From Guillardia theta CCMP2712 (Eukaryota; Cryptophyceae; Pyrenomonadales; Geminigeraceae), in contig NW_005434643.1 in the NCBI RefSeq assembly GCF_000315625.1, positions 212,130 to 276,129 on the forward strand: DNA of 64,000 bases, read 5' to 3'. The notes beneath the pieces were generated by a model. The model had not been told where the DNA came from. It saw nothing but the letters and a program-made list of their open reading frames with translations, and did no database searches. A program made the position numbers and the translations under genes. Positions 47,194 to 60,096 of this stretch are shown here, in pieces. Each line of letters begins with the position of its first letter. Position 1 is the first letter of the stretch.

Positions 47194-48370
47194 CTAGATC
47201 ACCCCGGGGAATCTGTCTTGACTCCTCCAGCTCTTGAGCTTCTGGAGAGCAGAGCTGGCAACGTGCGCTTGCTCTGGGGACTGGCAGAAACTGTGAGGGA
47301 AGGTTTAGTTTTGCAGCAATCTTACCTGCACAAGGGGAGCCAGGCGTACAATCGCATTCTCAGTTTGCTCTAGAGCCTTCTCAGCCATCGTGAGCTCCTT
47401 ACGAAGTTTGGTCATGTACTGCAATAGGAGGGGTCAGTGAGGCAGGAAAAGGGAAGGATTATCGCGTGTACTTGTTTCAGGTCTGCTTTGTTCTCTGACT
47501 CGAGCATCTTGTTGAACTCTGCCTCGTGTTTCCTCTCTTCCGTTTCTTCCTGGATAGCAAGTAGAAGATGAGATGGAGCAACATTGCGAGTCCTCGCCCA
47601 ACCTTGTTGTGAAGGAGCAAGGTACTCATTCCGAGCAGACATCCGACAACCACTTTCCTCAAACAATCACCAGGTAGCAAGAAAGATCGGAAAGCCTCAA
47701 CTTACCGCCGCAAGCAGCTCCGAACGTGGACACGAGTCGAGTCACCCTTAGTTGTGCCTGCGCTCTGCTCAGCCCGAGGGTTCAGCGCCGCGCGCGAGCT
47801 CACCTGCTCGGAGGTTAACTTAGCCGTTGGCAGCCCGAGGCGAAGAAAGATGGCCTCGACGGTTCCTCCGAAGCAAACGCCAGACACATCGCTGAAGATC
47901 TGACCAGATCAAGTTCAGTTAAGTTCCTACAGGTACAAGCAATGATCAACCTGGCCGAAACCTGCAGCAGTCAGTGTGCTGAGCCCGAAAGTCACGCCCA
48001 GGGTCGAGTCTATCAGGTCTCCCATTGTGATCATGACAACATTGTCCATGAATCCGAAGCCGCTGGCGGCAGGATCAAATGCAGCAAACGACACAAGAAG
48101 AAACGTGGAAGTACATCATTGGGACCGCCGATTGGATGAAGAGGATCCTCTTTTGCTTCGATGACAACTGCATCACATCAATTGCTTCTCTACGACAGTC
48201 ATACAAGCAAACCTCTTGATCTGATTGTGCCGTCGCACCGTCTGCGTTGGCCTTGGTTGAGAAGTTAGTTCGGAGATGCAAGTGCTCTGCCTTCACCTTG
48301 GCCGTGAAGAAACCACGTGGCGCAGACCAACGTTCACTGAGCACCTCATGTCTCAAAGGCTTTCTTACCA
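47194..48370 (-). CDS. TMEM65-like membrane protein (5' end unresolved)
   Basis: Exons chain on the minus strand: HEVLSERWSAPRGFF.. (from about 48370), LSSKQKRILFIQSAVPMI, GFGFMDNVVMITMGDLIDST followed by LGVTFGLSTLTAAGFGQ, IFSDVSGVCFGGTVEAIFLR, a short exon with TRLVSTFGAACG, VVVGCLLGMSTLLLHNK, then soluble helical exons (EETEERKHEAEFNKMLES, YMTKLRKELTMAEKALEQ) and SPEQAHVASSALQKLKSW to TAG at 47196-47194. The helices and the GFGFxDN and DxxG motifs match TMEM65, an inner mitochondrial membrane protein in animals linked to sodium/calcium export. A coiled-coil C-terminus after the last helix is an addition to the usual short family form. No ATG was found for the first exon. Confidence 0.72.
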
Positions 48371-49339
48371 CTGATGATAACCTAGACAGGTGTGAGCATA
48401 CGAACGCTCAGCACTTCGGTTTACCTGGCTGCTGCTCCTGGCCCTCGGCGAGAGGCCTACATGCGAATCGTCACAACCATCTTGAAGTGGATAAGGTTTC
48501 TGTCACCCAGCTCGTGACGAGATGGGATATGTATCTCGGCGTCTGATGCATGCTGATTTGATTTCGAGACAAGAAAGAGAAGGCGTGCATGCTTGATATC
48601 TTATCTTGAAATTGGAAACATCTCACGCACTGAAAACAAGCATGTCAGAAAATAGCTTGAAAATCTTTCGTAACAGAGGGAGAAAAATAGACAAAAGAGC
48701 CACCGAACTAAGTGCAAAAGTCGAAACAGGGCTGGGCATTCCATGATTTCAAAGTTCCAGAGACAAATCGTTGCATAACACAGGAACAGGCACAACAAAG
48801 CGCAGGGGGCGTAGAGGTTTACAGGCGCTGCAGCAGCCAATTTATGCAAGAGGTGGTAAAGAGCCGCAGGAAGGGACAGGTGACAATCCTTCAAGACATG
48901 ATGCATCAAGCAGGAGACCACTCGATGCACTCAGAAGCTCAACGTCAGAAGCACTTGACAGCAGAAGACAAGGGTAAGATAAACTACAGGGGTCCTGAGA
49001 CAGCACGACAGCACAGAGGACGAGAGGGTCAGGGATGCAGCAGCATGGCGCATGAGAGCAGGCTGGACTCATGAGGAGGCTGGAGGAGGCAGCATGACGA
49101 AGAAGCACAAGACATCGGAGGGAGCGGGGCGGAGCTTCATGACCAGCGACACAGGAGCAGCATGGGGAGAAGGGCATAGAATAAAGGTGGTGGGGTCGGA
49201 ATATGAGAAGTGAGGGGTACTTTTAGTACAAGGAGGGGGTACTGCCCACCTCATGAACGTGTAGTACGGGTGGGGCCCGGGGTACCGACTAAGTTTGATT
49301 CCGCGTATCTGGAAGGATACGTGTGACGCCTTCAAAAGA
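48371..49339. other. intergenic, no gene seen
   Basis: May contain the missing 5' exon(s) of the TMEM65-like gene. Otherwise only short open frames. GGGGTACTTTTAGTAC and GGGGTACTGCCC words occur near 49210-49250. Confidence 0.35.
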
Positions 49340-50622
49340 ATGCCGGGACATGGCGATCCACGTGGCGATGCGCCGGGCGAGGAGGAGGAAGCGCAGGCAG
49401 GAGAGATCGAAAGAGCCCAGCAGGAAGATGCTTGCTCAAGGGATGAACCGCTGGAGGAGGGGGAGGGGGAGGAAGGTGCTGATGGAGAAGGGGATGAAGA
49501 GGAGAGCGAAGGGGAGGGGGGGGAGTTTGATGATGATGAAGAGCATGCATCCGAAGGCGACGATGAAAGTAGGACAGATAGCATTGAACTGTCTGACAGC
49601 GCTGAGGACGAGACTCGGGAGGACTCAGGCCCTTCACGAGGGTGCAAGCACTACAGCAGGGGTTGTCAATTAGTTGGGCCGTGCTGTCAGAAGACCTTCT
49701 GGTGCCGCTTCTGCCATGACGAGGCAAGCGATCATGCGATCGATCGGCATGCAGTGAAGGAGGTCAAGTGTGCTGAGTGTGGTCTGGTTCAACCTGTGGG
49801 GCCAGCGTGCATCGGGCAGGAGTGTGGAAACGCTTTTGGGAAATATTTCTGCTCCATCTGCAATTTCTTCGACGACAATATCTCGGGAGAGCCTTTTCAT
49901 TGTGACGGGTGTGGGATATGCAGAAAGGGAGGAAGGGAAAACTTCTTTCACTGCGATACATGTGGTTGCTGTTACTCAAACGCGCTGCGGGACCAACACA
50001 GGTATGCTCTTTTCGACCAATCTTCATTTGCAAGTTTTGCAATCTAATCTCATTCAACAAAGATGTATCCAACAGAACATGCATCGGAACTGTCCAGTGT
50101 GCCTGGAGGACCTCTTCACATCAACCACAGTCTGCAAAGTGATGGAGGATCGATTTCGCTCGTATCCTCACTTCAATCTTTTTTATTTCCAGATCCTTCG
50201 CTGCGGTCATGCCATTCACTCCACGTGCTTGCACTCCATGCTGCGATCTCGCACCCAGCTTCTTCGATGCCCGATCTGCATGGTTTCAATCGGAGATCCT
50301 TCGAGGCATTGGTAAGCTTGCTGACTGTCCATGGTGAGCTAGCCGTCCTAACGCAAGTCAGGACATTGATAGACGAGGAAGTCGCGCAGGTTCCGATGCC
50401 CGAGGAGTATCGAGACATGAAGGTCGACACTTGTATAGTAGCAACAGAGGTGACTGCTTCGCAGGTGGTGGTGCTCTGCAACGACTGCTCCGCCACAGGA
50501 GAGACTCCCTTCCACGTGCTCGGTTTGAAGTGTCCGAACAAAGACGTAAGGAAACTTTCAGCCTCACATCCGACCTTCCTGACGCTCTGCAGTGCGGAAG
50601 CTACAACACCCGGCGGTTGTGA
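49340..50622 (+). CDS. RING-CHY zinc-finger E3 ubiquitin ligase (RCHY1/PIRH2 type)
   Basis: Six exons (49340-50001, 50063-50138, 50193-50311, 50362-50422, 50465-50545, 50593-50622) join in frame to 342 aa. An acidic, disordered N-terminus (1-95) precedes a CHY zinc finger (GCKHYSRGCQLVGPCCQKTF, CRFCHDEASDHAIDRH, CAECGLVQPVGPACI), a CTCHY finger (FDDNISGEPFHCDGCGICRK, FHCDTCGCC), a RING-H2 (CPVCLEDLFTSTTVCK, LRCGHAIHSTCL, LRCPICM) and a C-terminal zinc ribbon (VLCNDCSATGE, HVLGLKCPNKDCGSYNTRR). Animal and plant members ubiquitinate regulators such as p53 and act in stress and light signalling. The start ATG 49340 follows a non-ATG open stretch. The last exon codes just 9 residues. Introns are 41-61 nt. 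Confidence 0.93.
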
Positions 50623-51105
50623 AACTTCCGACACTGTCGCAGTGCCGCTGAAGCAGGAATCGCCGCCGCAGTGTAGCAGGCTCAGTGACAGCGCCAATCC
50701 AGGCTACAGCGCAATCGAATGAAAATTACTTCACCTGTACTTTTACCGTACCGTGCTCCTGCAGTGCCTGTACTTTCTGGCACTGCAGCGCCGGGGCCGG
50801 CGAGCCGCGGCCGAGGCCGCTCCCGGCCCGGGCCCGGCGGCGGCGGGCCCGTGTCAGATTGCTAACTTGAAGTCACGTTGCCAAGTTGACCGTACTCAGT
50901 ACTCTGGCGTATGCCGGATCGGACCGTCACGGTCCGGCGTACCCGGTGCCGTACGAGACTCAGAGTCCCGGAGGAGGCGCCACCGTGGACTCCCGGAGCC
51001 TGGAGTCTGGTCCGTCCGGCCCCGCGCCAGGACTCCCCGCCCGGCGGCCCGGCGGGGCCCCGGGGCTATTACCGTTACTACTGTTTCAGCCTCGACCGTT
51101 GGTCA
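50623..51105. other. spacer and GC-rich island 7
   Basis: GC island from about 50740 with GGGCCCGGCGG and GGTCCGGC words, and a CTGCAGTGCCTGTACTTTC segment at its left edge. Open frames are composition artefacts. Confidence 0.6.
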
Positions 51106-52150
51106 GCATAGGCTGAAGAAACGGGGGGACAAGCAGAAAGAGATATGGCAGGGGAGAACTTGGCTCCGAACTCAAAAGAGAGAGAGAGGAAGAGGGAATG
51201 CGAGGGAGGGAGGGAGGGAGGGAGGGAGGCCCAGGGAAGGGAGGGAAGGGAGGGAGGGAGGTAAGCGAGGCCTGAGGGCCGAGCCGGGGAGGGAGGGAGG
51301 GAGCCTGAGAGGGGAGGGGGGAGGTGAGAGAGAGGTAGAGGGCCGAGAGAGGGAGCTGATAGGAGGAGCTGCTGTGTTTTACTCGATATGCAGTGAGGGG
51401 CAAACAATCAGCAAAGGAGGTCGCACGATGAAATGGGACGCTAGGGAGGAGAGAGAGTTGGGAGGAGAGCAGCGGGAGAACAATCAGATAGGAGCAGTCG
51501 GATCGGCAGACATGAAACGAGCTTGTAAAGATGAGTGCATCAGTCAAGAGCTAGGAATGTGGCACACTAGCAGGAGGCGAGAGGAACAGGCGTAGTGCGA
51601 GGCTCTAGGAATGTGAAACAGCAACATGTGACTGTCGGGACACGCATGCCTGTAGCATCCCCGCACGAGAGGAATGAACAGACTTGACGAAGTTTACAAA
51701 TGAGACGTTGAAGCTGTAGATGGCGACAGAATATATCCTAACAACTGTAGACGGATCTTCTGCGCGTGATGGACATGATGGTTCGGATATGACGATGTCG
51801 TAGTACAACATGATTGTTGAGGACAAAGTGATTGGTGTTCACGAAGTGAGAGAGAGAAGAAAGGAGTCAAAGAGGGTTGTGAATGGGAAGATATCTTTTA
51901 CTACAATACCTTCCGATGCTTCAGTGTGACTGTCTTTGTGGCAGACCATTCTGCGTGAACAGTTTCATTCATAACTTGGAGTTCTCGCGACGACCGACAC
52001 GTCTCTGCAACAGAGCGAGTCAAGGGGACCGAGGTGCTGCCCGTGAAGACGATGGAGTGACGGAGCGAAAGGAGAAGCTGCTGCATCCGTGAGGAAGCGA
52101 ACAGTCTGGGTAGAGCATGCACAGAGATTCTACCTGCTAGGTCGACGAGG
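51106..52150. other. intergenic, purine-rich, no gene seen
   Basis: GGGAGGGA tandem units at 51205-51310. The region before 52151 should contain the exchanger promoter; no clear core element is visible. Confidence 0.4.
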
Positions 52151-54823
52151 ATGGAGAACATCACGGGCCCATGGGATGGTAGGTGCAAAGGGCTGATACT
52201 CCCCATCTTCCCGTGGGAGTACGAGTGGGACAGCAACTTCCGCGCCTTCCTCTACCTCGTCGGAATGCTCTGGTGCTTCATCGGGATCTCGGTACTGAGC
52301 GACTCCTTCATGAGCGGCATCGACACCATCACCAACTCCACGTACCGCAAGAGGGTGGCGAGGAGGACTCCCGAAGGAGAGGTTGTCTTCGACGAGCAAG
52401 ACATTCCCATCTGGAACCCAGCCGTGGCCAACCTGACGCTCATGGCCCTGGGGTCCTCGACCCCCGAGATCCTCCTTGCTTTGATCGAGCTGCTGGGACG
52501 AGACTTCTTCTCTGGTGACCTAGGCCCTGGAACCGTTCTGGGCTCAGCATCGTTCAACCTCTACATCATCACGGGGCTTTGCATGCTGGTGATCCCTGAG
52601 AATGAGATCCGCAAGGTGAAGGGAGTGTCCGTCTTTCTGCTAACCTCCTTTCACTCCCTCTTCGCCTACATCTGGCTCTATATCGTGCTCGTGGTGAACA
52701 CCAAGGACGTGATCGATCTCTGGGAGGCGGTGGTCACCCTTGCGCTCATGCCGTTCCTCGTCGCTCTCGTCTACCTCGCTGACCGGCACGCGTCGTCGTC
52801 GCAAGTGCTCCCCGAAAGCGAGGACGGAGGTGCGAACCATGACCCGTCTCAGCTCGAGCACGATGGCAAGCAGGATGACGCGGGGTCGGCGATGGAAGTA
52901 ACTCCACAGGAGGAGGAAGGGATTGAAGCCGAGGGGCCTCGCCTGAGAGAGTTCAACAAGAGCCGCGCGATCGAGGCGATCACTCACGCGAAGCAGTCAG
53001 CCACCAAGATGAGCTACCTGGCTCACCGACGCGCGGCAATGAAGATGATGTCTGCTCAGAAGCAAGACTACCGTCACCTCTCCCACTACGTTGCTACTCG
53101 CAAGTCCTCGACTATCGTGCCGCTGGAGGAGGATGGCGACGGCGATTCGTCGACCGTTATGTGGGAAGCGACCAAGTACACATTCCCTCGGAGTGTGCGA
53201 GAGGCTCAGGTCAACGTGGAGAGGAGAGGAAACCTCGATGCGATCGCTCACGTAGACTTCTACACGGAGGATGGAACGGTGAAGGCAGATGAGGCCTACA
53301 AGAGCTCGAGAGGAACCATCACCTTCCATCAGGGTCAGTCGTCAAAGGCCGTCATCATCCCCGTCATCCCCAGCTTTGACTGGAACAAGGCTTCCTACTT
53401 CACCGTCAAGCTGAAGCCCAGCGAGGACTCGCCCACCCGCATCCACCCGCAGGCTGCCTCTGCCATCGTCTGTGTCAGCGACGAGCTCGCCGGGCCCGAG
53501 TTCACGTGGAACTCCAAGGAGGTCTCGTTCCCCAACACCGACAGCCGCGCCATCCTCTTCATCCAGCGTCACCGCAGCTTCGCCGACACCTCGACGGTGC
53601 GGGTTGTGACAGAAGACGGGAGCGCGGTGAGTGGGAAGCACTACAAGCAAATGGAACTGAAGTTGGACTTCCTGCCCCACGAGTCGCTGAAGCAGATCAA
53701 GGTACGCCTCCTCCCCTCCATGGAGCCCAGGTCGCTCTTCTTCACCGTCAAACTCTACGAGGAGCACGAGGGAGTTCAGGTGTCGGAGTCGAGCGAGATC
53801 CGAGTGAAGCTTGAGTCTGACCTCCAGTACCGCGGCAAGGCAACGGAGGGCGAGGAGGGCGAGGAGGAGGAGGTCAGCTGGTCGCAGCAGTTCGTGCAGG
53901 CGCTCAACGTGAACGGGGGGGACGAGAGTTACGACCCGGGTCTGCTCGAGTGCGTCATGCACTTTCTGTCCATCGGCTGGAAGCTTCTGGCCGCCTGCAT
54001 CCCCCCTGGGAGGATCTGGGGAGGATGGGCCTGCTTCTGGGTAGCGCTCTCCATGATCGGGCTAGTGACGGCCCTGGTCGGGGACATGGCGACTGTGTTC
54101 GGGTGCCTGGTCGGCTTGCATGACGCCATCACCGCCATCACCATCGTCGCCCTCGGCACCTCTCTGCCCGACACCTTCGCCTCCATGATCGCCATCCGCA
54201 TGGACTCCACGGCCGACAACGCGTTGGGTAACGTGACTGGCAGCAACTCGGTCAACGTCTTCCTGGGCCTCGGCCTCCCGTGGGTCATCGCGGCCATCAA
54301 GTGGAAGGTGTCGGGGCCGACGGCTCAGTGGCACTCCCTCTACGGGAGCACGTGGGACCTGTACGAGCAGTACAGCACGTCAGGGGCGTTTGTGGTTCAG
54401 TCGGGAGCCCTCGGTTTCAACGTCCTCATTTTCTCGATCCTCACAGCCGCCGCCTTCGTCATCATCGCCATCAGACGCCTGACGCTGGGAACCGAACTGG
54501 GAGGCCCGAGATGGCTGAGCAGAGTGAGTTCAACCTCCTCCTCCTCCTCCTCCTCCTCCTCCTCCTTCTCCTCCTCCTCCTCCTCCCTTTCTAACTCCGT
54601 TCCTCCTGCATTTGCATCACACTTTCTCCTCCTCTTCATCTTGTCAACTTGCAAACGTGTATATCATTGAATTTGCTGCAGTTGTGCGCAAGCGTCTTCT
54701 TCTCACTCTGGGTGATCTACATCGTGGTATGCAGTCTACAGGTGAGAATCGACGAGCAGCAGCCCCTTGTTGGCAGTAAATTTCCCGCAGGTCTACCACC
54801 CCAACGACTTCATAAACCTCTGA
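52151..54823 (+). CDS. Na+/Ca2+ exchanger (NCX, Calx-beta type)
   Basis: Exons 52151-54523, 54682-54741 and 54791-54823 join in frame to 821 aa. The two alpha repeats typical of cation/Ca2+ exchangers are clear: LMALGSSTPEILLALIELLG with FNLYIITGLCMLVIP, and VALGTSLPDTFASMIAIRMD with NVTGSNSVNVFLGLGLPW. Between them lies a cytosolic loop with two Calx-beta domains (about 325-430 and 440-560), the calcium sensors of animal NCX. The last helix pair is completed by exon 2 (LCASVFFSLWVIYIVVC) and the tail VYHPNDFINL. The first intron holds a (CTC)n tract. The N-terminus MENITGPWDG has a glycosylation-type NIT and no signal peptide. Predicted to move Ca2+ against Na+ across a plasma or endomembrane. 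Confidence 0.93.
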
Positions 54824-55448
54824 TCAGCCTTCGCCAATGGGCATCGAAGGAGACGGAGGAAGAGAACGCGGCGTGCGGCAAGGAGGGCCAAGTTTTGACC
54901 TTGGGCGTGCAAGTTTTGTACAGATGATTCATTGAAGAAGGTTTCACTCCTACAACCTCCAGCATCGCAAGGATCGTCTCCTGACAAGTACTCAGAGCCC
55001 CACAATGTCTCTTGTCAGATTATCAGCATCACTCAATCCTCACTCGCATTCTATTCCACCCCTCTCCGATACCCCTCTCCCATTAACCTCCTCCCTTCCT
55101 CCCCACTTCCCATCTTGCCTCCCTGACTGTCCTCCTGTCCTCCCTTTCCCCTCCTCCCTCCCTCCCTCCAACGACCTTGCCCTCTCCCTCCCTCCTTTCC
55201 CTCTGCCTTTCCCTCGTCCATTCGCTTTTCGGCCCCATCCCGGCGGGGCGGGCCTGGTGAGGAGTTTGTTGAAACGAGGAAGGAGCGAGGAGAGGAGGAA
55301 GGAGGGGGGAGAGGACGCGAGGTAGAGGAAGGAGCTGGGAGATGTCAATGCATAGCTACAAGGAGTAGAAAGATGTGAGTCAATGCAGAGCACAGGAAGA
55401 CGTCTGGCTAGACCTCCCATCTTCAGCGAGCGAGCTTCTGTGAGGAAA
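54824..55448. other. intergenic; pyrimidine tract then purine tract
   Basis: A C/T-rich block (55035-55225) is followed at once by an A/G-rich block (55258-55345). Together they could form a hairpin or triplex. No gene is seen. Confidence 0.4.
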
Positions 55449-56735
55449 ATGCATTGGGGCGAACAAGGGCGAGGGCGAAGTGGAAGAGCCATACAAGGGC
55501 CGGTCACCTTGAGCCTTCCTGCTGCCTGTCTCTGCCTGGTATGTGTCGTTCTCACGCAGCTGTCCCCTGCTGGTGCTCTGATACTGAGCTTCGGAAGGTG
55601 AGAAATCCACTTCTCCGCTGCTCCCCCTCAACTGAAGTTGCCTCTCCTGTCCGGTGTTGACCCCATGTGACCTGTCCCCGCCCGCGAAGTGCTTCGCCTT
55701 GTCCGACGTTTCTCAAGTCACGTGCATGCTCGTTGAGAAACGTTGGTGCCCGCGGCATCCTCGCGGTTCGAGCCAGGGACATGAACGCGAACGATGTTCC
55801 CGATGAGGAGCTGGTGCAGCGGAGATTGGAGGAGAGCGAAGAGAAGCTAATGAGGTGGAAGAGAAAAGCCCGAGCTCTGCGTGAAAATCGAGATCCTTAT
55901 GTGGAGGAAGCGCAAGAAAACTGGGAGAAGGTTGTCAAGGACGAAGCTTCCACAGAACTGAAGCTCAGGCTGTGGAAGGCAAAAGCTGCCGCGAGCAGGA
56001 AGGGGGTGAGTGTGAGGGGACGGGACAGAACCTGCTGAGCTTATGCTTTCAGGACGCGTGGAGTGCTGAGCAGTCCATACAAGAGATCTTTGAAGAGCAG
56101 CAGGACATGCTCAGGGAGAGTTCGGCGGACGAGCTGAAGACCGTGAGCTCAGAGGAGACAGTGAAGTACGTGGAGGGACGACCTGGCTCCCTTCCGATGC
56201 AAGAGGAAGTGGAGGCTGAAGCAAGGGCTTCGGAAACATTTCAGCAGGTGAAGAGGAGCGAGAGAAGTGGAGAGGGAGAGGCCTTGTGCTTGGCAGCGAG
56301 GAGCGGCAAGATCGAGGCGGTACGTCGGCTGGTACCTCAAAACGCCTTCTCATGCTCTCGCAGGTGATCGTGCTGCTCGGCATGGGAGCAAACGTGGACG
56401 GGTCGGCTAGTGAGTGTGGATGAGAGGAATTCTTTGATTCAAGGTGGCAGGGTGGGGCGGCGAACAGGGCGGACAGCACTGCATGAAGCTGCGCTGCAGG
56501 GTCATGCTGAGGTGTGTGAAGAGGAGGTGGCACAAGGAGTGACGTCCAAGGCAGATTGTGCGGCTGCTGCTCGACAGCGGAGCGAGCACGAGCGTACAGG
56601 ACGCCAACCGGGAGACGCCTCGTGACCTGGCGCAGAGAGCTGGAAGGTTATCTTGCTCTGATGTGACTTCTCACTCTAACAGCACGAAGGGCTGACATCC
56701 TCGTCCTCCTTGATGAGGCTCGCGAAGTCTCTTAG
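55449..56735 (+). CDS. ankyrin-repeat protein with signal peptide
   Basis: Seven exons (55449-55597, 55690-56005, 56053-56319, 56364-56409, 56444-56511, 56555-56646, 56690-56735) join in frame to 327 aa. The N-terminus has a hydrophobic signal (TLSLPAACLCLVCVVLTQLS) followed by SPAGALILSFGR and a basic stretch, which suggests entry to the ER and perhaps the plastid; the residue after the predicted cleavage is not Phe. A charged helical region (residues 75-210) precedes three ankyrin repeats: EALCLAARSGKIEA / VIVLLGMGANVDG, RTALHEAALQGHAE / IVRLLLDSGASTS, and NRETPRDLAQRAGRADIL. Ankyrin repeats bind partner proteins; no catalytic part is present. Confidence 0.8.
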
Positions 56736-57044
56736 GAAATTGCCCTTACACCATTCAATTTCCCTCCATCAATCAATAAACGATTACTATAGAACAGATT
56801 CGCATTCTAGAAAACAGGTGCTGTGCGAACGCCGCATCGAACTTGTGGTCTGAGGGACCGACGGGCTGCAGTGGACAGGAGAGTACCCGTTCATGTCTGA
56901 AACATTCAACTGTTGAATAATCTTGTTAGAACATCTCATGCTCAGAACGGTCAAGTTACCCTAAGATTCATCGATTGCCGACGTGCTGCACAGTTGAGGA
57001 AAGCTTGCCTTGCTGTGCTTACAGGTCTTCTCTGCATTGCCATC
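56736..57044. other. convergent intergenic spacer
   Basis: About 300 bp between the stops of the ankyrin gene and the kinase gene. AATAAA-like ATCAATAAACG near 56770 could serve the plus-strand transcript. Confidence 0.35.
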
Positions 57045-58446
57045 TCATACTGAGATGCCTGGTGAGGAAGTTACAACAAACCCAAGAGATATCATTACAT
57101 TCCCAACCTGCAGGTGAATTCGTTCTGCTTGAGACATTTCGTGATGCGGATGTGTCTGTTTCGAGTAGATTGTGTCCATATTGACCTCTGCGAAACTAAG
57201 AGCGTCTTCAAAGACTTGGAGTGACGAGGCTTGAGACGCTGACATGCGAGCAGAAGGGTCCAAGGTCAGCAGCCCCTTGATCACTGCAGTAAGCCCATTG
57301 CAGATCACTTCCAACTCTCGATCGCTAGGAACCACAGCATTCGGACTCGCTTTGAATCTTTCGGGAGTGCAATGATTCCGAATGATCTTATTCAGCCTGG
57401 ATGGATAAATAGGCCAGTCTCGGAAGTGGATAAAACAGTCCATGGAGGAAAGGAACTTGGGGTCGTTCGGTGAGCCCACAAGGCTAAAGATCTTGTACAG
57501 CTGATCTCCGTTATAGTTGCTGTGTGTGACTTTCTTGCACTTGCAAGTTTCGCTGACTTTCCCACACATGAGGTTCTTACCGATGAGCATCTCAAGGAAA
57601 ATGCATCCGACAGGCCAAACATCGATCTTAGGGCAGTACTTGGCAGCCCCCATCAAGAGCTCGGGGGCCCTGTACCATAGTGTACAAATCTCTCGACCCA
57701 CCATCATTCGTTCTGTAGAAGAGAATTCCCTTGCCAGCCCGAAATCAGCAATCTTTGCAGTCATATCTTGAAAGATCAAGATATTTCCAGGTTTCAAGTC
57801 GCGATGAACCACGAAGGCACTATGCAAATAAGCAACTCCTCGTAGAATGTCTCTGGTCCATCGAGTGATGATCGGCAGATTCAACCCATGACGTTGTCTG
57901 CTGATGATGGTGTGCAAGTCGGTCATGGCCTCTTCCAGTACAATGACTCTTGAGTCGGGTGTAGCCCCGAGGATCGAGATGATGTTTGGATGTGCCCCTG
58001 CAACCTCCATCATCTCTATCTCCCTTCGAAATGCTTCTAATCTCTCCTGTGTAGGGCATCCATTCATTCGAAAGTCCTCTGGATCCAAATCCTGGTCTGG
58101 CCAAACCACCTTCACAACCACTTCCTTGTCTGTGTCAACAACAGTTGCTTGCCACACTCCACCATAAGCCCCCGAACCGATCTTGTTGGCAACCTAAGAA
58201 ACGTTTAGACGCAAAAGATATCAGGAAAGGTGAAAAAAACCTCTAGATCCGAACGCTTAAACTTGCGCATCTTGATAGGTTTGCGCACAAGAGCCGCAGG
58301 TACATATTTAGCACGTAGAGCAGGTGCTGAAGGCATGTCCTCTGTGATAATGTAAGACGATAAGAGGACTGACAATCGATAAAAGGAAACCAACCTATTT
58401 CCGCATCATGACTGCCCGCATGCTGCTGTTCATGTGACAGCACCAT
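57045..58446 (-). CDS. CMGC-group protein kinase (CDK/MAPK-like)
   Basis: Exons 58446-58395, 58341-58241 and 58193-57045 join in frame to 433 aa. The kinase domain spans about residues 55-375: GSGAYGGVW, VVVKVV, HRDLKPGNILI, DFGLAR, CTLWYRAPELLMG and DVWPVGCIFLEML. The WYRAPE form places it in the CMGC group with CDKs and MAP kinases. There is no PSTAIRE helix; the equivalent place has CPTQERLEAFRREIEMM, with a lengthened loop before it (DQDLDPEDFRMNG). The T-loop lacks a TxY dual site; it reads SSTERMMVGREICTLWY. A short insert with Cys (SETCKCKKVTH) lies after subdomain IX. Intron 2 follows the residues RKFKRSDLE just before the Gly loop. Confidence 0.9.
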
Positions 58447-60096
58447 GATAGCTTCTGTCCACTGTCTATCAGGTATAAGTGGAAGCTCTCAGTCAGCAAA
58501 CAGGGAACGGATACCTCGTAATTTCCTAGAAGGCAACAAGACCTTTCAGCTCCTAGCTTTTGTTGTACAATGGATCAAAGGATTGAGGGATTACAGGGCT
58601 GACAACTTGAATACTTGGCAGCAACACTCGTAAGGTGCGCAACTGTTCCAAAACAAGCTTTAGAGTTTGGGGGAGGCAAATTCTTGCTCGGTCTATTGAA
58701 GATACTTATAATGTTCAGGTTGCAATAGCACCAAACAATGACACCAAAAAAAAAAATAAATGCCAAGGCTAAACATCATAAGACTGATCCGAACCGGGAG
58801 GATCTCGGCAAAGTGTAAGAGAGATGGTAGAGACAACAAGGAGAATGACTCAATGGATGGACAAAAATACAATGATGAGATACAGGTAGAGGACTCATTG
58901 ACATTGTTGAAAGCACGATTGATTGCATCAACAAACCAGGGTTGCGGACGAGAGCGGAAAAATACAGGGTTACAAGGAACAACAAAAACCATGGCTCGAA
59001 TAGCAATCATCAACAAAAACAGCATGCACACATCAACTCCATTGCAGTTGATCAAGAGCAACAGCACAAGCCACCAGGGAACGAGAAGAAGGAGGCAGCG
59101 ACATCATGCAGTATGGGTCCGGCGCTGCGGCTGCATGGCGGAGGAGACTTTACCACACGTTTAGAACGATTTAAGTAATTTTAAAGTTATACGGGTCAGA
59201 AGCTGTGGCTATTTATACATACGTTGGTAATAATCTTTTTCATATATAGTTTTTGATGTCGGTAGAAAACTTATAAAACTATATAAAAATCTTTTAAAAC
59301 TAGCTCGCTCTGCCTCCTTCACTATGGATTATCACCCCACCCCAACACACTACTAGCAACTACCTGTAAGTTTTTACAAACTCTTCCACCACCCCACCTC
59401 CTCAACACCAGAGTATGTTGGGATCACGGTCGGTGCCATTTGAGCAATCTGACCACCCACCAATGCCCTATATGGTCAAGAAATCCGACCATCCTTTTCC
59501 ACTACTTCACCCGTCTGTTGTAGGACAAAACTACCCGTTGATTATACCCGCCAATGACCCCTACCCCAAGAGAATTTATCGAGTTACTCTCAAACCCCGT
59601 CGATCAGCATTTTATTCTGACAACCCCGACCCCTTCTTAATTCTAGTACCCACCCTTTTTGACCCCCCACTTGAAACCAATCGGAAATGTGGACCTTACA
59701 AAAATGCCATAATAATATATCCTACATCTGTACCGTAACTTATATTGCTTTGTACCAGTTGAATGTATACTTTTCAGTAATTGAAGAGAGTCGATTGAGC
59801 TCCTTGGAGACTTTCAACAAATGTGTTACTACCAGGCTGATTCAAAAGAGTCAATTTTCTACGGCAAACATGTGCAAAAAAAAAAGCACTCGGTACAAAC
59901 TTCAGGAGTATATAACAGATGTAAACTTATTATAACTCAACACCTGCAGGGGCGACTTTTAGGTACTCTTCCTGCTATTCATCATAACGATTAACATAAC
60001 TGTTCGATGTGGGAAGGCCGTTGAATCTGCCGTTGAACACGCACGCCGTTGAATTTCCGTTGCAGCAACAACGATTTTTGCATGTAAAAGCCCAAA
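58447..60096. other. intergenic, A/T-richer, no gene seen
   Basis: Has poly-A near 58744, an A/T-rich stretch at 59170-59300 and CACCCC/TACCCC words at 59320-59660. Near 60018 CCGTTGAATCTGCCGTTGAA and related CCGTTGAA copies form a short repeat cluster. No coding support. Confidence 0.35.
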
